A stretch of DNA of 44,239 nucleotides from Methanobacteriota archaeon (GTDB lineage: Archaea; Thermoplasmatota; Thermoplasmata; RBG-16-68-12; SOIM01). The notes beneath the pieces were generated by a model. That model searched no databases and was not told where the DNA came from. It saw nothing but the letters and a program-made list of their open reading frames with translations. The stretch covers positions 1,635,139 to 1,679,377 of the forward strand of contig CP070767.1 of assembly GCA_020345725.1 (NCBI GenBank), read 5' to 3'. The position numbers and the translations under genes were made by a program. Below, piece after piece: positions 17,383-25,935 of the stretch (its first letter is position 1; the number at the start of each line of letters is the position of its first letter).

Positions 17383-18780
17383 CTATCCCTCAGTTCTGCC
17401 CCCCACTAGGGCCTTGCATCTTAGATGCGGTCCTCCACCATCGACCTTCGCTGCCTGACCTTTGAAACAGAACCCGTAGCCCATGTCAAACTCGAAGTCC
17501 TGACCAACCATATCCACGCTCTTCAGAACATCAAATGCCCGGCCGCTTATCGTCACATTCTTCAACAACTTCCCTATCTCTCCATTCCTTACCTCATAGG
17601 CTTCCTCGACTGTGAACATGAACTCGGCATTTGCATCGGCCTGCCCTTCTCCACCTCCCTTGAGAAGGTACCCCTTCTTGGTCTCTTGTATGATTTCTTC
17701 CACTTTGGATTCGCCTGGCTCGATGTACGTGTTCCTCATCCTGATAACTGGCGTGTCACCATACTCGTACGCCCTGGCGTTACCGCAGGGATCCACACCC
17801 AGACTTCCCGCAATCTCCCTGCCAACAAGGTATGTCCTCAGTTCACCCCCAACTATGATTCTGGAATCCTTGCATTTCACTCCTTCATCATCAACAGGGA
17901 TGCTTCCCGCAGAGTGCTCATACATCTCCGGCATACCGCTATCAACAAGTGTCACCAATGGGCTGGCCACCATCTGACCTATCTTGTCCTTGGTGATCGA
18001 GCCTGCTGAAACCAGATCACCTTCCACGGTATGGCCAATCGCCTCGTGACATATGAGTCCGACCAGGCTGGGATGTAGAATCACTTGGGATGTGCCTCCT
18101 TCAGGATTGGATGCGTCAAGAAGCTCAAGTGCGAGTTTCGCAGCCTTCTCGGCCACTTGCTCGGGTGACTTCCTTGAGAACAGGTCCTTCCAGCCTCCTG
18201 TCACGCATACAGCTTCGTATCCCCTGTTCATATCTCCATTCCTGCCAGCCACCGCGGATACCGAGAACTCTGGCTTCACGTCCATCAATTCAACATTCGC
18301 ACCGTCGGATGTCACGATGGACTTCTCATCCATGATTTCGTAGTAAGTGCATGTAGAGCTCTTGATGTCGTTCGAGTAACTCCTAGTCCTCTTCTCTATC
18401 TCCCGTACGAGTTCCATTTTCTCTTCCAGCGAATGGTTCTCCACGGGATCATTGATCTTTGGTTTGAAGGATCCCTGGGCAAGTTCTGCCTCTGCCAAGG
18501 CCTCTACGCCATCTCTTCTGCCCTGGCTGGCTACCTTCCCGGCCTTGAAGGAATTCTCCAGGCATGCTACCAAACCCTCCCTATCCAGTCGGTTGGTGCT
18601 GCTGAATCCCCAAGCCCCATTGACCAATGTCCTTATTCCAACACCCTTGTTTGATATGGAACTGGCGGACTCCAGTTCTCCCTTCTCTATCGAGATCCGG
18701 TTTATATGCCTGGATTGATATCTTAGCTCCGTGTATTGAGCCTTGCTCCCTTCCCCAATCTTGGCCAATATGTCTATCAA
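17383..18780 (-). CDS. tldD: TldD-family metalloprotease subunit
   Basis: The zinc-binding HEAIGHTVEGD motif and the C-terminal TKKGYLLKGGGEGQADANAEF region identify TldD, the catalytic partner of TldE encoded just downstream. The frame stays open to 19341, but that part runs antisense into the helicase gene and has no TldD similarity. I place the start at the TTG at 18780, about 35 nt downstream of a TATA-like CTATTAAG (18812-18819), giving 465 residues and the usual family N-terminus. Initiation would be nearly leaderless because no Shine-Dalgarno site is visible. A TTG at 18765 is the alternative. Confidence 0.9.
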   Translation of the reverse strand: MIDILAKIGEGSKAQYTELRYQSRHINRISIEKGELESASSISNKGVGIRTLVNGAWGFSSTNRLDREGLVACLENSFKAGKVASQGRRDGVEALAEAELAQGSFKPKINDPVENHSLEEKMELVREIEKRTRSYSNDIKSSTCTYYEIMDEKSIVTSDGANVELMDVKPEFSVSAVAGRNGDMNRGYEAVCVTGGWKDLFSRKSPEQVAEKAAKLALELLDASNPEGGTSQVILHPSLVGLICHEAIGHTVEGDLVSAGSITKDKIGQMVASPLVTLVDSGMPEMYEHSAGSIPVDDEGVKCKDSRIIVGGELRTYLVGREIAGSLGVDPCGNARAYEYGDTPVIRMRNTYIEPGESKVEEIIQETKKGYLLKGGGEGQADANAEFMFTVEEAYEVRNGEIGKLLKNVTISGRAFDVLKSVDMVGQDFEFDMGYGFCFKGQAAKVDGGGPHLRCKALVGGRTEG

Positions 18781-18864
18781 TGATATCGTGTTGTGTATGG
18801 GGCATTTTGACTTAATAGCTTTCCAATTCAATTCTGAGTAAAAGGGTTTTTTAGGTGCTAGGAC

Positions 18865-21627
18865 ATGGAACCACCAATGGACATGATGAAGCAGTTGGAC
18901 ACCCGAACACAGGAATGTCTCAAAGAACTCGGAATCGAAAGACTCACAGAACTCCAGGAGAGATCCATCTCCACCATCGCGAAAGGCAAGAACGCCCTTC
19001 TGATTGCCCCTACAGGGGTGGGGAAGACAGAAGCAGCTGTCCTGCCGTTGTTTGAGAAGATAATTGACGAGAAACCTGAGAAGATCAGCCTCATCTACAT
19101 CACTCCTTTGAGGGCATTGAACAGGGACATGCTGAGAAGAATGAGCTTCTTCGAAGAGCGCCTCGGAATCGAAGTCGCAGTGAGACACGGAGACACCTCC
19201 AAAAAGGAGAGAGCGAGGCAGACCAGACATCCCCCGGACGTGCTGATAACTACGCCCGAGACGCTGCAGATTATGTTCACTGGCCGCATACTGAGATCGC
19301 ATTTGAAGAACGTTAGATGGGTAGTTGTTGACGAGATCCATGAACTTGCTGAGGATGAACGAGGAGGACAGCTTGCAGTGGGCTTGGAAAGACTGGCTTC
19401 TCTGTGCGGTAGGGACTTCCAGAGAATAGGGCTATCTGCTACCGTGGGGAACGACAAGGAGGTTGCGAACTTCCTGGGAGGCGTTGGCAGAAAGGTGGAG
19501 GTCATCAGGGTCGAGATTCCTAAGGACATGAGGAGATTGGTCGAGAGTCCGGCAAAGAAAAAGACAGATGAGAAACTTGCAGATGAATTGCATATTGTGG
19601 AGGAACTTGCTCCCGCCATCCGAAGATGCAAGTCCTTGATCGAACAGCATGTGTCCACGCTCTTCTTTGTAAATACGAGGGACAATGCTGAGTTCCTGAC
19701 ATCCAGGCTCAAGCTGTGGCAGGAGGACTTTCCGATAGGCGTTCATCATGGGTCTTTGTCCAAGAATATCAGGATTCAGATGGAGGACGAGTTCAAGAAT
19801 GGCATCCGGAAGTCTCTTGTTTGCACATCCTCGCTCGAACTTGGGATTGATGTAGGCAACGCTGACTTCGTTCTTCAGTACACCTCGCCACGACAGGTGG
19901 GAAGGCTGATACAGAGGATAGGAAGATCCGGGCATGGTGTTGGAGAGGTTTCGGACGGAACCATAATTGCTGCTGACGGGGACGATTTTGCGGAGGCCTG
20001 TGTGATAGCCAGGAAGTCATTAGCAGGTGAGCTGGAGGACGTCAAGGTGAGAGAGAACGACCTCTGTGTACTCGCAAACCAGATCATAGCATTTACAATG
20101 ACAACCTCTCGGAACGGTGTGGACGAGTCTTTTGAAATCATACGTCGTTCCTATCCCTTCAGGAGCTTGAAGAAGACATTGTTTCTTGATGTTCTGCAAC
20201 AGCTGGATGGCTTGAGGACGATAAGATTGAGGGGCGACTCTTTCTTCAGATCCAGAGGTTCCACGGAATACTTTTACGAGAACATCTCAATGATTCCGGA
20301 CGAGAAGACATATGTGGTGATAGACATCAGCTCTAGAAGACCTATCGGGACCTTGGACGAGAGCTATGTTGCATCCTATGCGGAGACAGGGACCACTTTC
20401 ATAATGCAGGGAACCACCTGGATTATCGTCGAACTGAAGGAGGATAGAATACTGGTGGAGAGATATGGAAAGGTGGGGACCATTCCAAGCTGGGTTGGAG
20501 AGGAGATTCCAGTTCCGTTTGCTGTAGCGATGGAAGTGGGTGCGATTAGGAGATCGAAGTCTCTCGAGGAATACAACTGTAACGAACACGGAAGAAAAGA
20601 GTTCAAGAAGTATTTGGAATCCCAGAAGGACTTCCCGGTTCCAACGGACAAGTTGGTGATTGTCGAGTCTGCAGGAGATGAAATGGTTGTCAATGCCTGT
20701 TTCGGGAGCAGGACGAACGAGACTCTTGGCAGGTTGATATCCGCCATGCTCTCAGCCAAGCTGGGTGAGAGTGTGGGAATACATTCAGACGCCTATAGGA
20801 TACTGATTCAACTTCCAAGGAAGATCAATCCAAGTGCAGTGAAGGAGGTTCTCGAGACTACGGATCCAGACGCCTTGGAAAGCTTCATGAAGATTGTCTT
20901 GCGAAACTCGAGCCAGTTGAGGTGGCACTTTCTCTATTCTGCGAAGAAGTTCGGAGCAGTTCGAAGAGGCCTGGACTACCGCCAGGTGAACGTAGGGAGA
21001 TTGATGAGAGCCTTTGAGGACACCCCCCTCTTCGAAGAGTCCATCGGAAAAATGATGTGGCAGAAGATGGACGTTCCAACGGCAGCAACCGCGTTGAGGA
21101 TGATTCAAAATGGGGAGATCAAGGTGGAAGTATGCCAGGGGCTCTCCAGCATCAGTCTAGCCGGATACGAGAAAGCAAGAGAGCTTGTTGCTCCCAGGTA
21201 CGCTGACAAACAGACCCTGGCCGCATTGAAGAAGAGAGTGGAGAAGCAGGAGGCTGTTCTGGCTTGCATGAAATGCCAGGGCACCAGACGAATAAGAGTG
21301 AAAGATGCTCCAGATAAAGTGAAGTGCGAGATCTGTGGGTCCCTCATGATGGCATCCTTGCATCCTTTTGACAGACCTCTAGTCAAGTTGGTGGACAAGA
21401 AGAGCTTGTCGAAGGAAGAGAAGAAGGAACTGAAAAGACTCCTCAAGAATGCCAATCTAGTCCGTGAGAAGGGAAAAAAAGCCATCTTTGCTTTGGCAGG
21501 AAGGGGCGTGGGACCAGACACAGCAGCAAGGATAGTGGCCAGGTTGCACGAGAACGAAGAAGAATTCCTGAGGGATGTGCTGGCTGCCGAGGTCAACTAT
21601 GCAAGAACGAAGAGATTCTGGGATTGA
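18865..21627 (+). CDS. lhr: Lhr-type superfamily 2 DNA/RNA helicase with zinc ribbon
   Basis: A protein of 920 residues. Motif I APTGVGKTEA (about 48-57), Ia TPLRALNRDM, II VDEIHEL, III LSATV, and VI QRIGRSGHG form the two RecA-like domains. The winged-helix and Lhr-specific core follow. A CMKC...CEIC zinc ribbon lies near 801-825, then a helical tail with GRGVGPDTAARIVARL. DEIH in motif II and this C-terminal arrangement fit archaeal Lhr proteins, which unwind forked DNA or DNA-RNA hybrids in repair. It is transcribed divergently from tldD with an upstream region of only about 85 nt. The ATG has AGGTG about 8 nt upstream. Confidence 0.93.
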   Translation: MEPPMDMMKQLDTRTQECLKELGIERLTELQERSISTIAKGKNALLIAPTGVGKTEAAVLPLFEKIIDEKPEKISLIYITPLRALNRDMLRRMSFFEERLGIEVAVRHGDTSKKERARQTRHPPDVLITTPETLQIMFTGRILRSHLKNVRWVVVDEIHELAEDERGGQLAVGLERLASLCGRDFQRIGLSATVGNDKEVANFLGGVGRKVEVIRVEIPKDMRRLVESPAKKKTDEKLADELHIVEELAPAIRRCKSLIEQHVSTLFFVNTRDNAEFLTSRLKLWQEDFPIGVHHGSLSKNIRIQMEDEFKNGIRKSLVCTSSLELGIDVGNADFVLQYTSPRQVGRLIQRIGRSGHGVGEVSDGTIIAADGDDFAEACVIARKSLAGELEDVKVRENDLCVLANQIIAFTMTTSRNGVDESFEIIRRSYPFRSLKKTLFLDVLQQLDGLRTIRLRGDSFFRSRGSTEYFYENISMIPDEKTYVVIDISSRRPIGTLDESYVASYAETGTTFIMQGTTWIIVELKEDRILVERYGKVGTIPSWVGEEIPVPFAVAMEVGAIRRSKSLEEYNCNEHGRKEFKKYLESQKDFPVPTDKLVIVESAGDEMVVNACFGSRTNETLGRLISAMLSAKLGESVGIHSDAYRILIQLPRKINPSAVKEVLETTDPDALESFMKIVLRNSSQLRWHFLYSAKKFGAVRRGLDYRQVNVGRLMRAFEDTPLFEESIGKMMWQKMDVPTAATALRMIQNGEIKVEVCQGLSSISLAGYEKARELVAPRYADKQTLAALKKRVEKQEAVLACMKCQGTRRIRVKDAPDKVKCEICGSLMMASLHPFDRPLVKLVDKKSLSKEEKKELKRLLKNANLVREKGKKAIFALAGRGVGPDTAARIVARLHENEEEFLRDVLAAEVNYARTKRFWD

Positions 21628-21673
21628 ACGATTGTTCTGTGAACTGTCCCATTGCACTGAAAGAGGTAAAGGT

Positions 21674-21682
21674 TTTATACTC
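21674..21682 (+). promoter_or_regulatory. TATA box of the radical SAM gene
   Basis: The sequence AAAGGTTTTATACTC lies about 65-70 nt upstream of the ATG at 21746. A strong Shine-Dalgarno GGGAGGGG lies in the leader 6 nt before the ATG. Confidence 0.55.
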
Positions 21683-21745
21683 TCGCTTTGTTATGACGGA
21701 ACGGATTGTACAAGCCGTTAATCCATCGAAGAAGGGAGGGGCCAC

Positions 21746-23332
21746 ATGCCCGTTCAAAATGGTGGCAAACCAATAGTACTCACCGCTTCAAGAAGTGAGA
21801 TTAGCAGATACAGTGGGGACCCTTTCGCCGCTTTCATGGCGACCTTTCCCAATAAATGGGTACCCAAGATCCTTCTCAACGAAGAATGGTTCGAAGCCGA
21901 GAACCTGAAGGATGGTCAGGCAAGATTCGTACCATATGGTCTGAGGAAGATAGAGACGATTCTCAAGGACCAATTCGGGGAGGAGAACATAGCCACTGTT
22001 CATCCCGAGAAATTGCACGAGTTTGTAGGTCCAAATACGAAGGTCGTCGGCGTCACTTCAATGGACCCCATGGGGCTGGCCTATGTTAGTATCACGTACA
22101 ACTCCATGATAGGAATAGGCGGGGCATCAGTCGATGAGGTTGAGTTCCGAAGGGTGATGGAGAACCCTGCGTTGAAGAAATACCATCCAAGGATTATTGT
22201 TGGTGGCAGTGGAGCTTGGCAGGTGAGGGACGCTGGCAAAGTGGAAGAATATGGAATAGACACACTCGTTCATGCAGAGAGCGAACTCATTGTTGCGGAC
22301 TTATTCAGGAAGGCCTTGAACGGCGAGGCTCTTCCTAGAGAGGTCGAAGGCTCACACGTTCCCTTGGAGAAGATTCCTCAAATATCTAGAGCGGCCAGCT
22401 ATGGTGTTGTGGAGATCACTCGAGGATGCGGAAGAGGTTGCCACTTCTGCTCGCCCACGACCAAGTCCAGGCACTCTGTCCCCATTGACTTCATCATGAA
22501 GGAGGTCGAAATCAACATCAAGGGGGGATCGAACTCGATCTTCACCGCCACTGAGGACATGTTCATCTACAAGTGCGGTCCTAAGTTTGTTCCGAACCGT
22601 GAAGCTGTCGTAGAGTTGTACAAATCGATTGCAGACTATCCAGGAGTCAGATATATACACCTTTCACACGCATCTGTGGCTCCCGTTGTCCATGACCCGA
22701 AGCTGGTGGAGGAACTGACACCGATACTGATGCCCAAGACGAAGTATGTGAAAGGCTTCAGAAGCTACACGAAGGACTTCGTAACGGTTCTGTTCGGCAT
22801 TGAGACTGGAAGTATCAGGTTGATGGAGAAGTACATGAAAGGCAAGGCTCTTCCGTATCATGTTAAGGACTGGCACGAGATCGTAACTCAGGGTGTCGGT
22901 ATCTTCAACGACTATGGATGGAGACCCATGTGCACCATAATCACCGGTTGGCCCGATGAGAATGAGGACGACACTCTCCAGAGCCTTGAGCTGCTGGACA
23001 AGTTGAAGGGAAGTGAAATGTTCTATGTACCATTGCTTTTCATTCCTCTTGAAGATTCGAAGTTGCGGGACGAGAAGATTATGCCCTTGGACTATATGAG
23101 TGAGGCTCAGTGGGACATAATGTCAACCTGCTGGAAGGAGAACATAAATGTCTGGGACCCTGGCAAACAACCGCTTTTCAGCATTGCGGCTATGTTCTCG
23201 TATTTTCTTTTCTACCGATGGAAACATGGCCCAAAAGCTTTCAGGCCCCTGATGAAGATTGCGGGATTCCCCGACTCCTTTTTGGGCAAGATGGACAGAA
23301 GTTGTGATCCGAAGTATTGCCAGCCTGTCTGA
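21746..23332 (+). CDS. Radical SAM protein with N-terminal B12-binding-like domain
   Basis: A protein of 528 residues. The 4Fe-4S/SAM motif is C228-x3-C232-x2-C235 in TRGCGRGCHFC. The N-terminal 200 residues have the layout of a cobalamin-binding domain (VVGVTSMDPMG, then RIIVGGSGAWQV), although the classical DxHxxG is not evident. After the radical SAM barrel comes a C-terminal extension with FSYFLFYRWKHGPKAF. Such proteins include B12-dependent methylases and the archaeal lipid enzymes GrsA/B and Tes; I cannot assign a substrate. It is a single-gene unit with its own promoter. The final CDPKYC adds two further cysteines that might bind an extra cluster. Confidence 0.88.
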   Translation: MPVQNGGKPIVLTASRSEISRYSGDPFAAFMATFPNKWVPKILLNEEWFEAENLKDGQARFVPYGLRKIETILKDQFGEENIATVHPEKLHEFVGPNTKVVGVTSMDPMGLAYVSITYNSMIGIGGASVDEVEFRRVMENPALKKYHPRIIVGGSGAWQVRDAGKVEEYGIDTLVHAESELIVADLFRKALNGEALPREVEGSHVPLEKIPQISRAASYGVVEITRGCGRGCHFCSPTTKSRHSVPIDFIMKEVEINIKGGSNSIFTATEDMFIYKCGPKFVPNREAVVELYKSIADYPGVRYIHLSHASVAPVVHDPKLVEELTPILMPKTKYVKGFRSYTKDFVTVLFGIETGSIRLMEKYMKGKALPYHVKDWHEIVTQGVGIFNDYGWRPMCTIITGWPDENEDDTLQSLELLDKLKGSEMFYVPLLFIPLEDSKLRDEKIMPLDYMSEAQWDIMSTCWKENINVWDPGKQPLFSIAAMFSYFLFYRWKHGPKAFRPLMKIAGFPDSFLGKMDRSCDPKYCQPV

Positions 23333-23367
23333 GGGCAGCAAAAAAGTAAGATGTCTTTAAGGACCGC

Positions 23368-23589
23368 CTATTGTGTGTCTGTTCTGAACCGTACATCCAT
23401 GCCCTTCAGTGTCTCAAAAATCTTGTCAGCAAGCCAGATTGCGTCCTCAACCTTCGCTTTCTTGTCCCATTCATATATGAAGTCATAATTGCCTTTTGTG
23501 GGTTTGAACCCGATTGCTACAAGTCTGTTGACCACTTCAGATGGTCTAGCACCGTCCGTGCAGAACGTAACCGTAAGATACGTTATCAT
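23368..23589 (-). CDS. Small conserved protein, 73 aa, unknown function
   Basis: A compact domain with predicted strand-helix-strand order (YLTVTF, PSEVVNRLVAIGF, YDFIYEW, EDAIWLADKIFETLKGMDVRFR), suggesting a ferredoxin-like fold. The ATG has AAAGGT just upstream, and a TATA-like TTATTATC lies near 23612-23620. It looks like a real gene because of its balanced composition and promoter. It lies between the convergent radical SAM gene and the divergent TPR gene. No function is recognised. Confidence 0.75.
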   Translation of the reverse strand: MITYLTVTFCTDGARPSEVVNRLVAIGFKPTKGNYDFIYEWDKKAKVEDAIWLADKIFETLKGMDVRFRTDTQ

Positions 23590-23715
23590 CAGACCTTTGA
23601 AGCGTGCAGAAGATAATAAGGTTTGCTATGGCATCCGAATTCACAGGTCTGCTATCCGAGAGCCACTTCGATACCTTTATATTAGAACAGTTGCTAACTT
23701 ATTCCTGGTGGCACC

Positions 23716-24870
23716 TTGGCCGAAGGGAAATCTGTTCGTTGCGCTGTATGTGGGTATCCCAATCCGCCGGGCGCGGAAGCATGCAAGGAATGCGGGACCA
23801 AATTGGTGCCCTCTGTGGAAGCAGGAATGGAAGAAGACGAGATAGACAAGCTCCTGGAGGTCTTGGGAGAAGTCGAGACCCCCACCGCAGCACCCAAAGG
23901 GAAAGCCGGGTTGGATATTGAAAAGGAGATTGTGGACGAGCTTCTTGACTCCCTTCTGGTCGAAGAGGAAAAGGAGGCTAAGGAGGTCTTTGAGTGCCCG
24001 ATGTGCGGTGCGACCCTCAATGCCGATGCAGTGGTCTGTTCTTCGTGCGGTGTTGAGTTCGAAGCTCCTGTTCCAGAGTTGGAAGTTCCACCACCACCTA
24101 CCGCGGAGGTCCCGGAGGAAATCGCAGAAGAGAAGTATGAACCATCCGTCAAGGTGGAAGTCTCTGAGGTTGATCTTCCCAAGATGCGAAGTTTGAGCGG
24201 AAGGCTCATTGATGTTGTTGTTATCATAACTGTCATTGCTTTGGTGGCTGTCTTCTTTGCCTTTGGGATGTATTCGGCAACAGACATAACGGTGGTGTCA
24301 CTGGGTGTCTTTGGAGGCATCGCAGTTGGTGGAATGATAGTCGGGCTGGCCCTTTTCAGGATAAGCACTTCAGCAATGGCGCAGGGCGACAGGTTGGTGA
24401 AGGAAGGACGGTACTCTGACGCCATCGAATACTACAATAGGGCGATCCGAATGGGGTCCAAACCTTCTGTGGCCTGGTCGAGCAAGGGAGTCGCCTTCAA
24501 GAGAATGAAGGAGTACGATGAAGCCCTGAGATGCGAAGACATCGGCATCAAGATTGACCCAAAGAACGAGTTCGCTTGGTGCAACAAAGGGGACATCTAC
24601 TTCAAGAAAGGTGAGTTCCCAGAGGCGGTGGCCTGCTATGACAAAGCGCTGGAGATTAGGCCTCGTTACGCAATCGCCTGGAACAACAAAGGAGCGGCTC
24701 TTGCCAGACTTGGAGAATTCAAGGAAGCGAAGTCCTGTCATGAGAAGGCAATCAAGCTCAGGCCCAAGTATATTGCCGCTTGGCTGAACCGCGGAGAGGT
24801 CCTTGTTCGTCTAGGTCAACGGGAAGAGGCCGAGAAATCCTTGAGAAGGGCCAAGTCCTTGGGAGCCTAG
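23716..24870 (+). CDS. Double zinc-ribbon, two-TM, TPR membrane protein
   Basis: A protein of 384 residues from a TTG start (GGTGG upstream; TATA CTTTATATTA at 23675-23684). Two zinc ribbons: C9/C12/C23/C26 and C94/C97/C108/C111. They are joined by acidic linkers. Two transmembrane helices follow (about 164-185 and 191-214), then four to five TPR repeats (about 220-380) with the A-Y---A---P consensus (AWNNKGAALARLGEFKEA). Both soluble parts are probably cytoplasmic, one on each side of the hairpin, making a membrane scaffold. Its stop codon shares CTAG with the stop of the convergent rlmE gene. Partners are unknown. Confidence 0.9.
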   Translation: MAEGKSVRCAVCGYPNPPGAEACKECGTKLVPSVEAGMEEDEIDKLLEVLGEVETPTAAPKGKAGLDIEKEIVDELLDSLLVEEEKEAKEVFECPMCGATLNADAVVCSSCGVEFEAPVPELEVPPPPTAEVPEEIAEEKYEPSVKVEVSEVDLPKMRSLSGRLIDVVVIITVIALVAVFFAFGMYSATDITVVSLGVFGGIAVGGMIVGLALFRISTSAMAQGDRLVKEGRYSDAIEYYNRAIRMGSKPSVAWSSKGVAFKRMKEYDEALRCEDIGIKIDPKNEFAWCNKGDIYFKKGEFPEAVACYDKALEIRPRYAIAWNNKGAALARLGEFKEAKSCHEKAIKLRPKYIAAWLNRGEVLVRLGQREEAEKSLRRAKSLGA

Positions 24871-25481
24871 CCACGGAAACCTTTTGCTATAACGAAGATC
24901 TCGCGACTGCTTGATGTTGATGCTTTGGGTGAGTGAGATTTGCAGAAATCGAATCTGCTGGCAACCGCCTTTTGATAATCATGAAATTGATCTCCTTGAA
25001 AAACCTTGGCAACGAAGTTCCCTCCTTTTCTCAAAATCTCTAGCGAGAAATCAAAAGCGATTTCCGCGAGGGAAATGGACTTGGCCTGATCGATGTGCCT
25101 GTTTCCGCTCAATCTGGGGGCCATATCGGATATGACTACGTCAACATCTCCTTCGGAGGCTTCCCGGATGCTCTCAAATGCTTCAGGATGGGTCAGGTCT
25201 GCTCTCACCAGTGCGACATTGTCCAGTGGCTTCATTCTCTTTCTGTCCACTGCTATCACCCTCCCTTCTTTACCAACAATCTCGGATGCGACCTGAGACC
25301 AGCTTCCAGGGGCGGCACCAAGATCCACAACAAGGTCCCCGTTCTTCATCACACTGAATTTCTCGTTGATCTGGATAAGCTTGAAGGCCGCTCTACTCCT
25401 GTATCCTATCTCCTTTGCCTTCTTATAATAGCCGTCCTCTTTCCTCTGTTTTACCCAACTCTTAGGCATTTCCCTCATCAT
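24867..25481 (-). CDS. rlmE: FtsJ/RlmE-type rRNA 2'-O-ribose methyltransferase
   Basis: A protein of 204 residues of the RrmJ/RlmE family, SAM-dependent, expected to methylate a 2'-OH in the large-subunit rRNA. The SAM-binding VVDLGAAPGSWSQV motif and the K-D-K-E catalytic set are visible: Lys in SRAAFKLIQ, Asp in VISDMAP, Lys in FVAKVFQG, Glu in SSREIFVIA. The N-terminal WVKQRKEDGYYKKAKEIGYRSRAA is typical. It overlaps the convergent TPR gene by 4 nt (CTAG). The initial MM leaves the start ambiguous by one codon. Confidence 0.96.
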   Translation of the reverse strand: MMREMPKSWVKQRKEDGYYKKAKEIGYRSRAAFKLIQINEKFSVMKNGDLVVDLGAAPGSWSQVASEIVGKEGRVIAVDRKRMKPLDNVALVRADLTHPEAFESIREASEGDVDVVISDMAPRLSGNRHIDQAKSISLAEIAFDFSLEILRKGGNFVAKVFQGDQFHDYQKAVASRFDFCKSHSPKASTSSSREIFVIAKGFRG

Positions 25482-25567
25482 CCGAAACAGGCGTATTAAC
25501 CATTGCGGTCGATACTTCTTCCCTGAAAAACATGCTGGCTACCGAAAGTATTAATATGCCAGACACC

Positions 25568-25576
25568 AAAATATAA
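25568..25576 (+). promoter_or_regulatory. TATA-like box upstream of the interrupted small ORF
   Basis: The sequence CCAAAATATAATG lies about 35 nt upstream of the ATG at 25608. With the Shine-Dalgarno GGAGGAG (25594-25600), it suggests that the following ORF is, or was, expressed. Confidence 0.5.
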
Positions 25577-25607
25577 TGATTGCACAAAAATCTGGAGGAG
25601 TGTGGAA

Positions 25608-25838
25608 ATGGTAATGACGGAGGGCGATGAGATTATTGATCTCGAGAATCGCTTGAACTGGATAATAGGCTGAAGGCCTGCAGTCAAGAGGAGGAACGCC
25701 CGCCGTCCCCTAAAACTGACAGAATATAACGTGAGAGCTTTGTTCAACATGACATCAAAGGAACTTCTCTATGCGTTGTGCAGAAAATTGGGCTATGTCG
25801 TGGTGAAGAAGAAGTCAGGCATCGAAGTGATTAGGTAG
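25608..25838 (+). pseudogene. Small ORF interrupted by in-frame TGA
   Basis: The ATG at 25608 opens 21 codons, meets TGA at 25671-25673, and the same frame then continues for 54 more codons to TAG at 25836. The part after the stop has protein-like composition (PLKLTEYNVRALFNMTSKEL, then a Lys-rich end). Promoter and ribosome-binding site are well formed. It may be a decayed 76-codon gene, a 21-residue peptide, or a sequence error. No family is recognised. Apart from this ORF I see nothing in 25482-25935 but the purM promoter region. Confidence 0.45.
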
Positions 25839-25935
25839 TTCGGGTCGGTGGGATTTTCATCCTCGTCGATTAGCGTAGTCCCTATATTTCGGGAAAAACT
25901 AAATCCTTTTTCTGCCTATCGTCGCCCGTGGTTGC

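Noticed and set aside
18781-19341. N-terminal extension of TldD (187 more codons, antisense to the helicase)
   Set aside because: It overlaps the conserved helicase start and motif I on the other strand, has no TldD similarity, and contains the TldD promoter.
23694-24425. Minus-strand ORF of 243 codons antisense to the TPR gene
   Set aside because: Ser/Thr/Pro-rich shadow of the acidic zinc-ribbon gene; no domain.
25671-25673. Selenocysteine at the in-frame TGA
   Set aside because: No SECIS-like hairpin was recognised and the flanking sequence matches no selenoprotein family.
25496-25750. Minus-strand ORF of 84 codons
   Set aside because: Antisense to the interrupted ORF; the plus strand has the better promoter and ribosome site.
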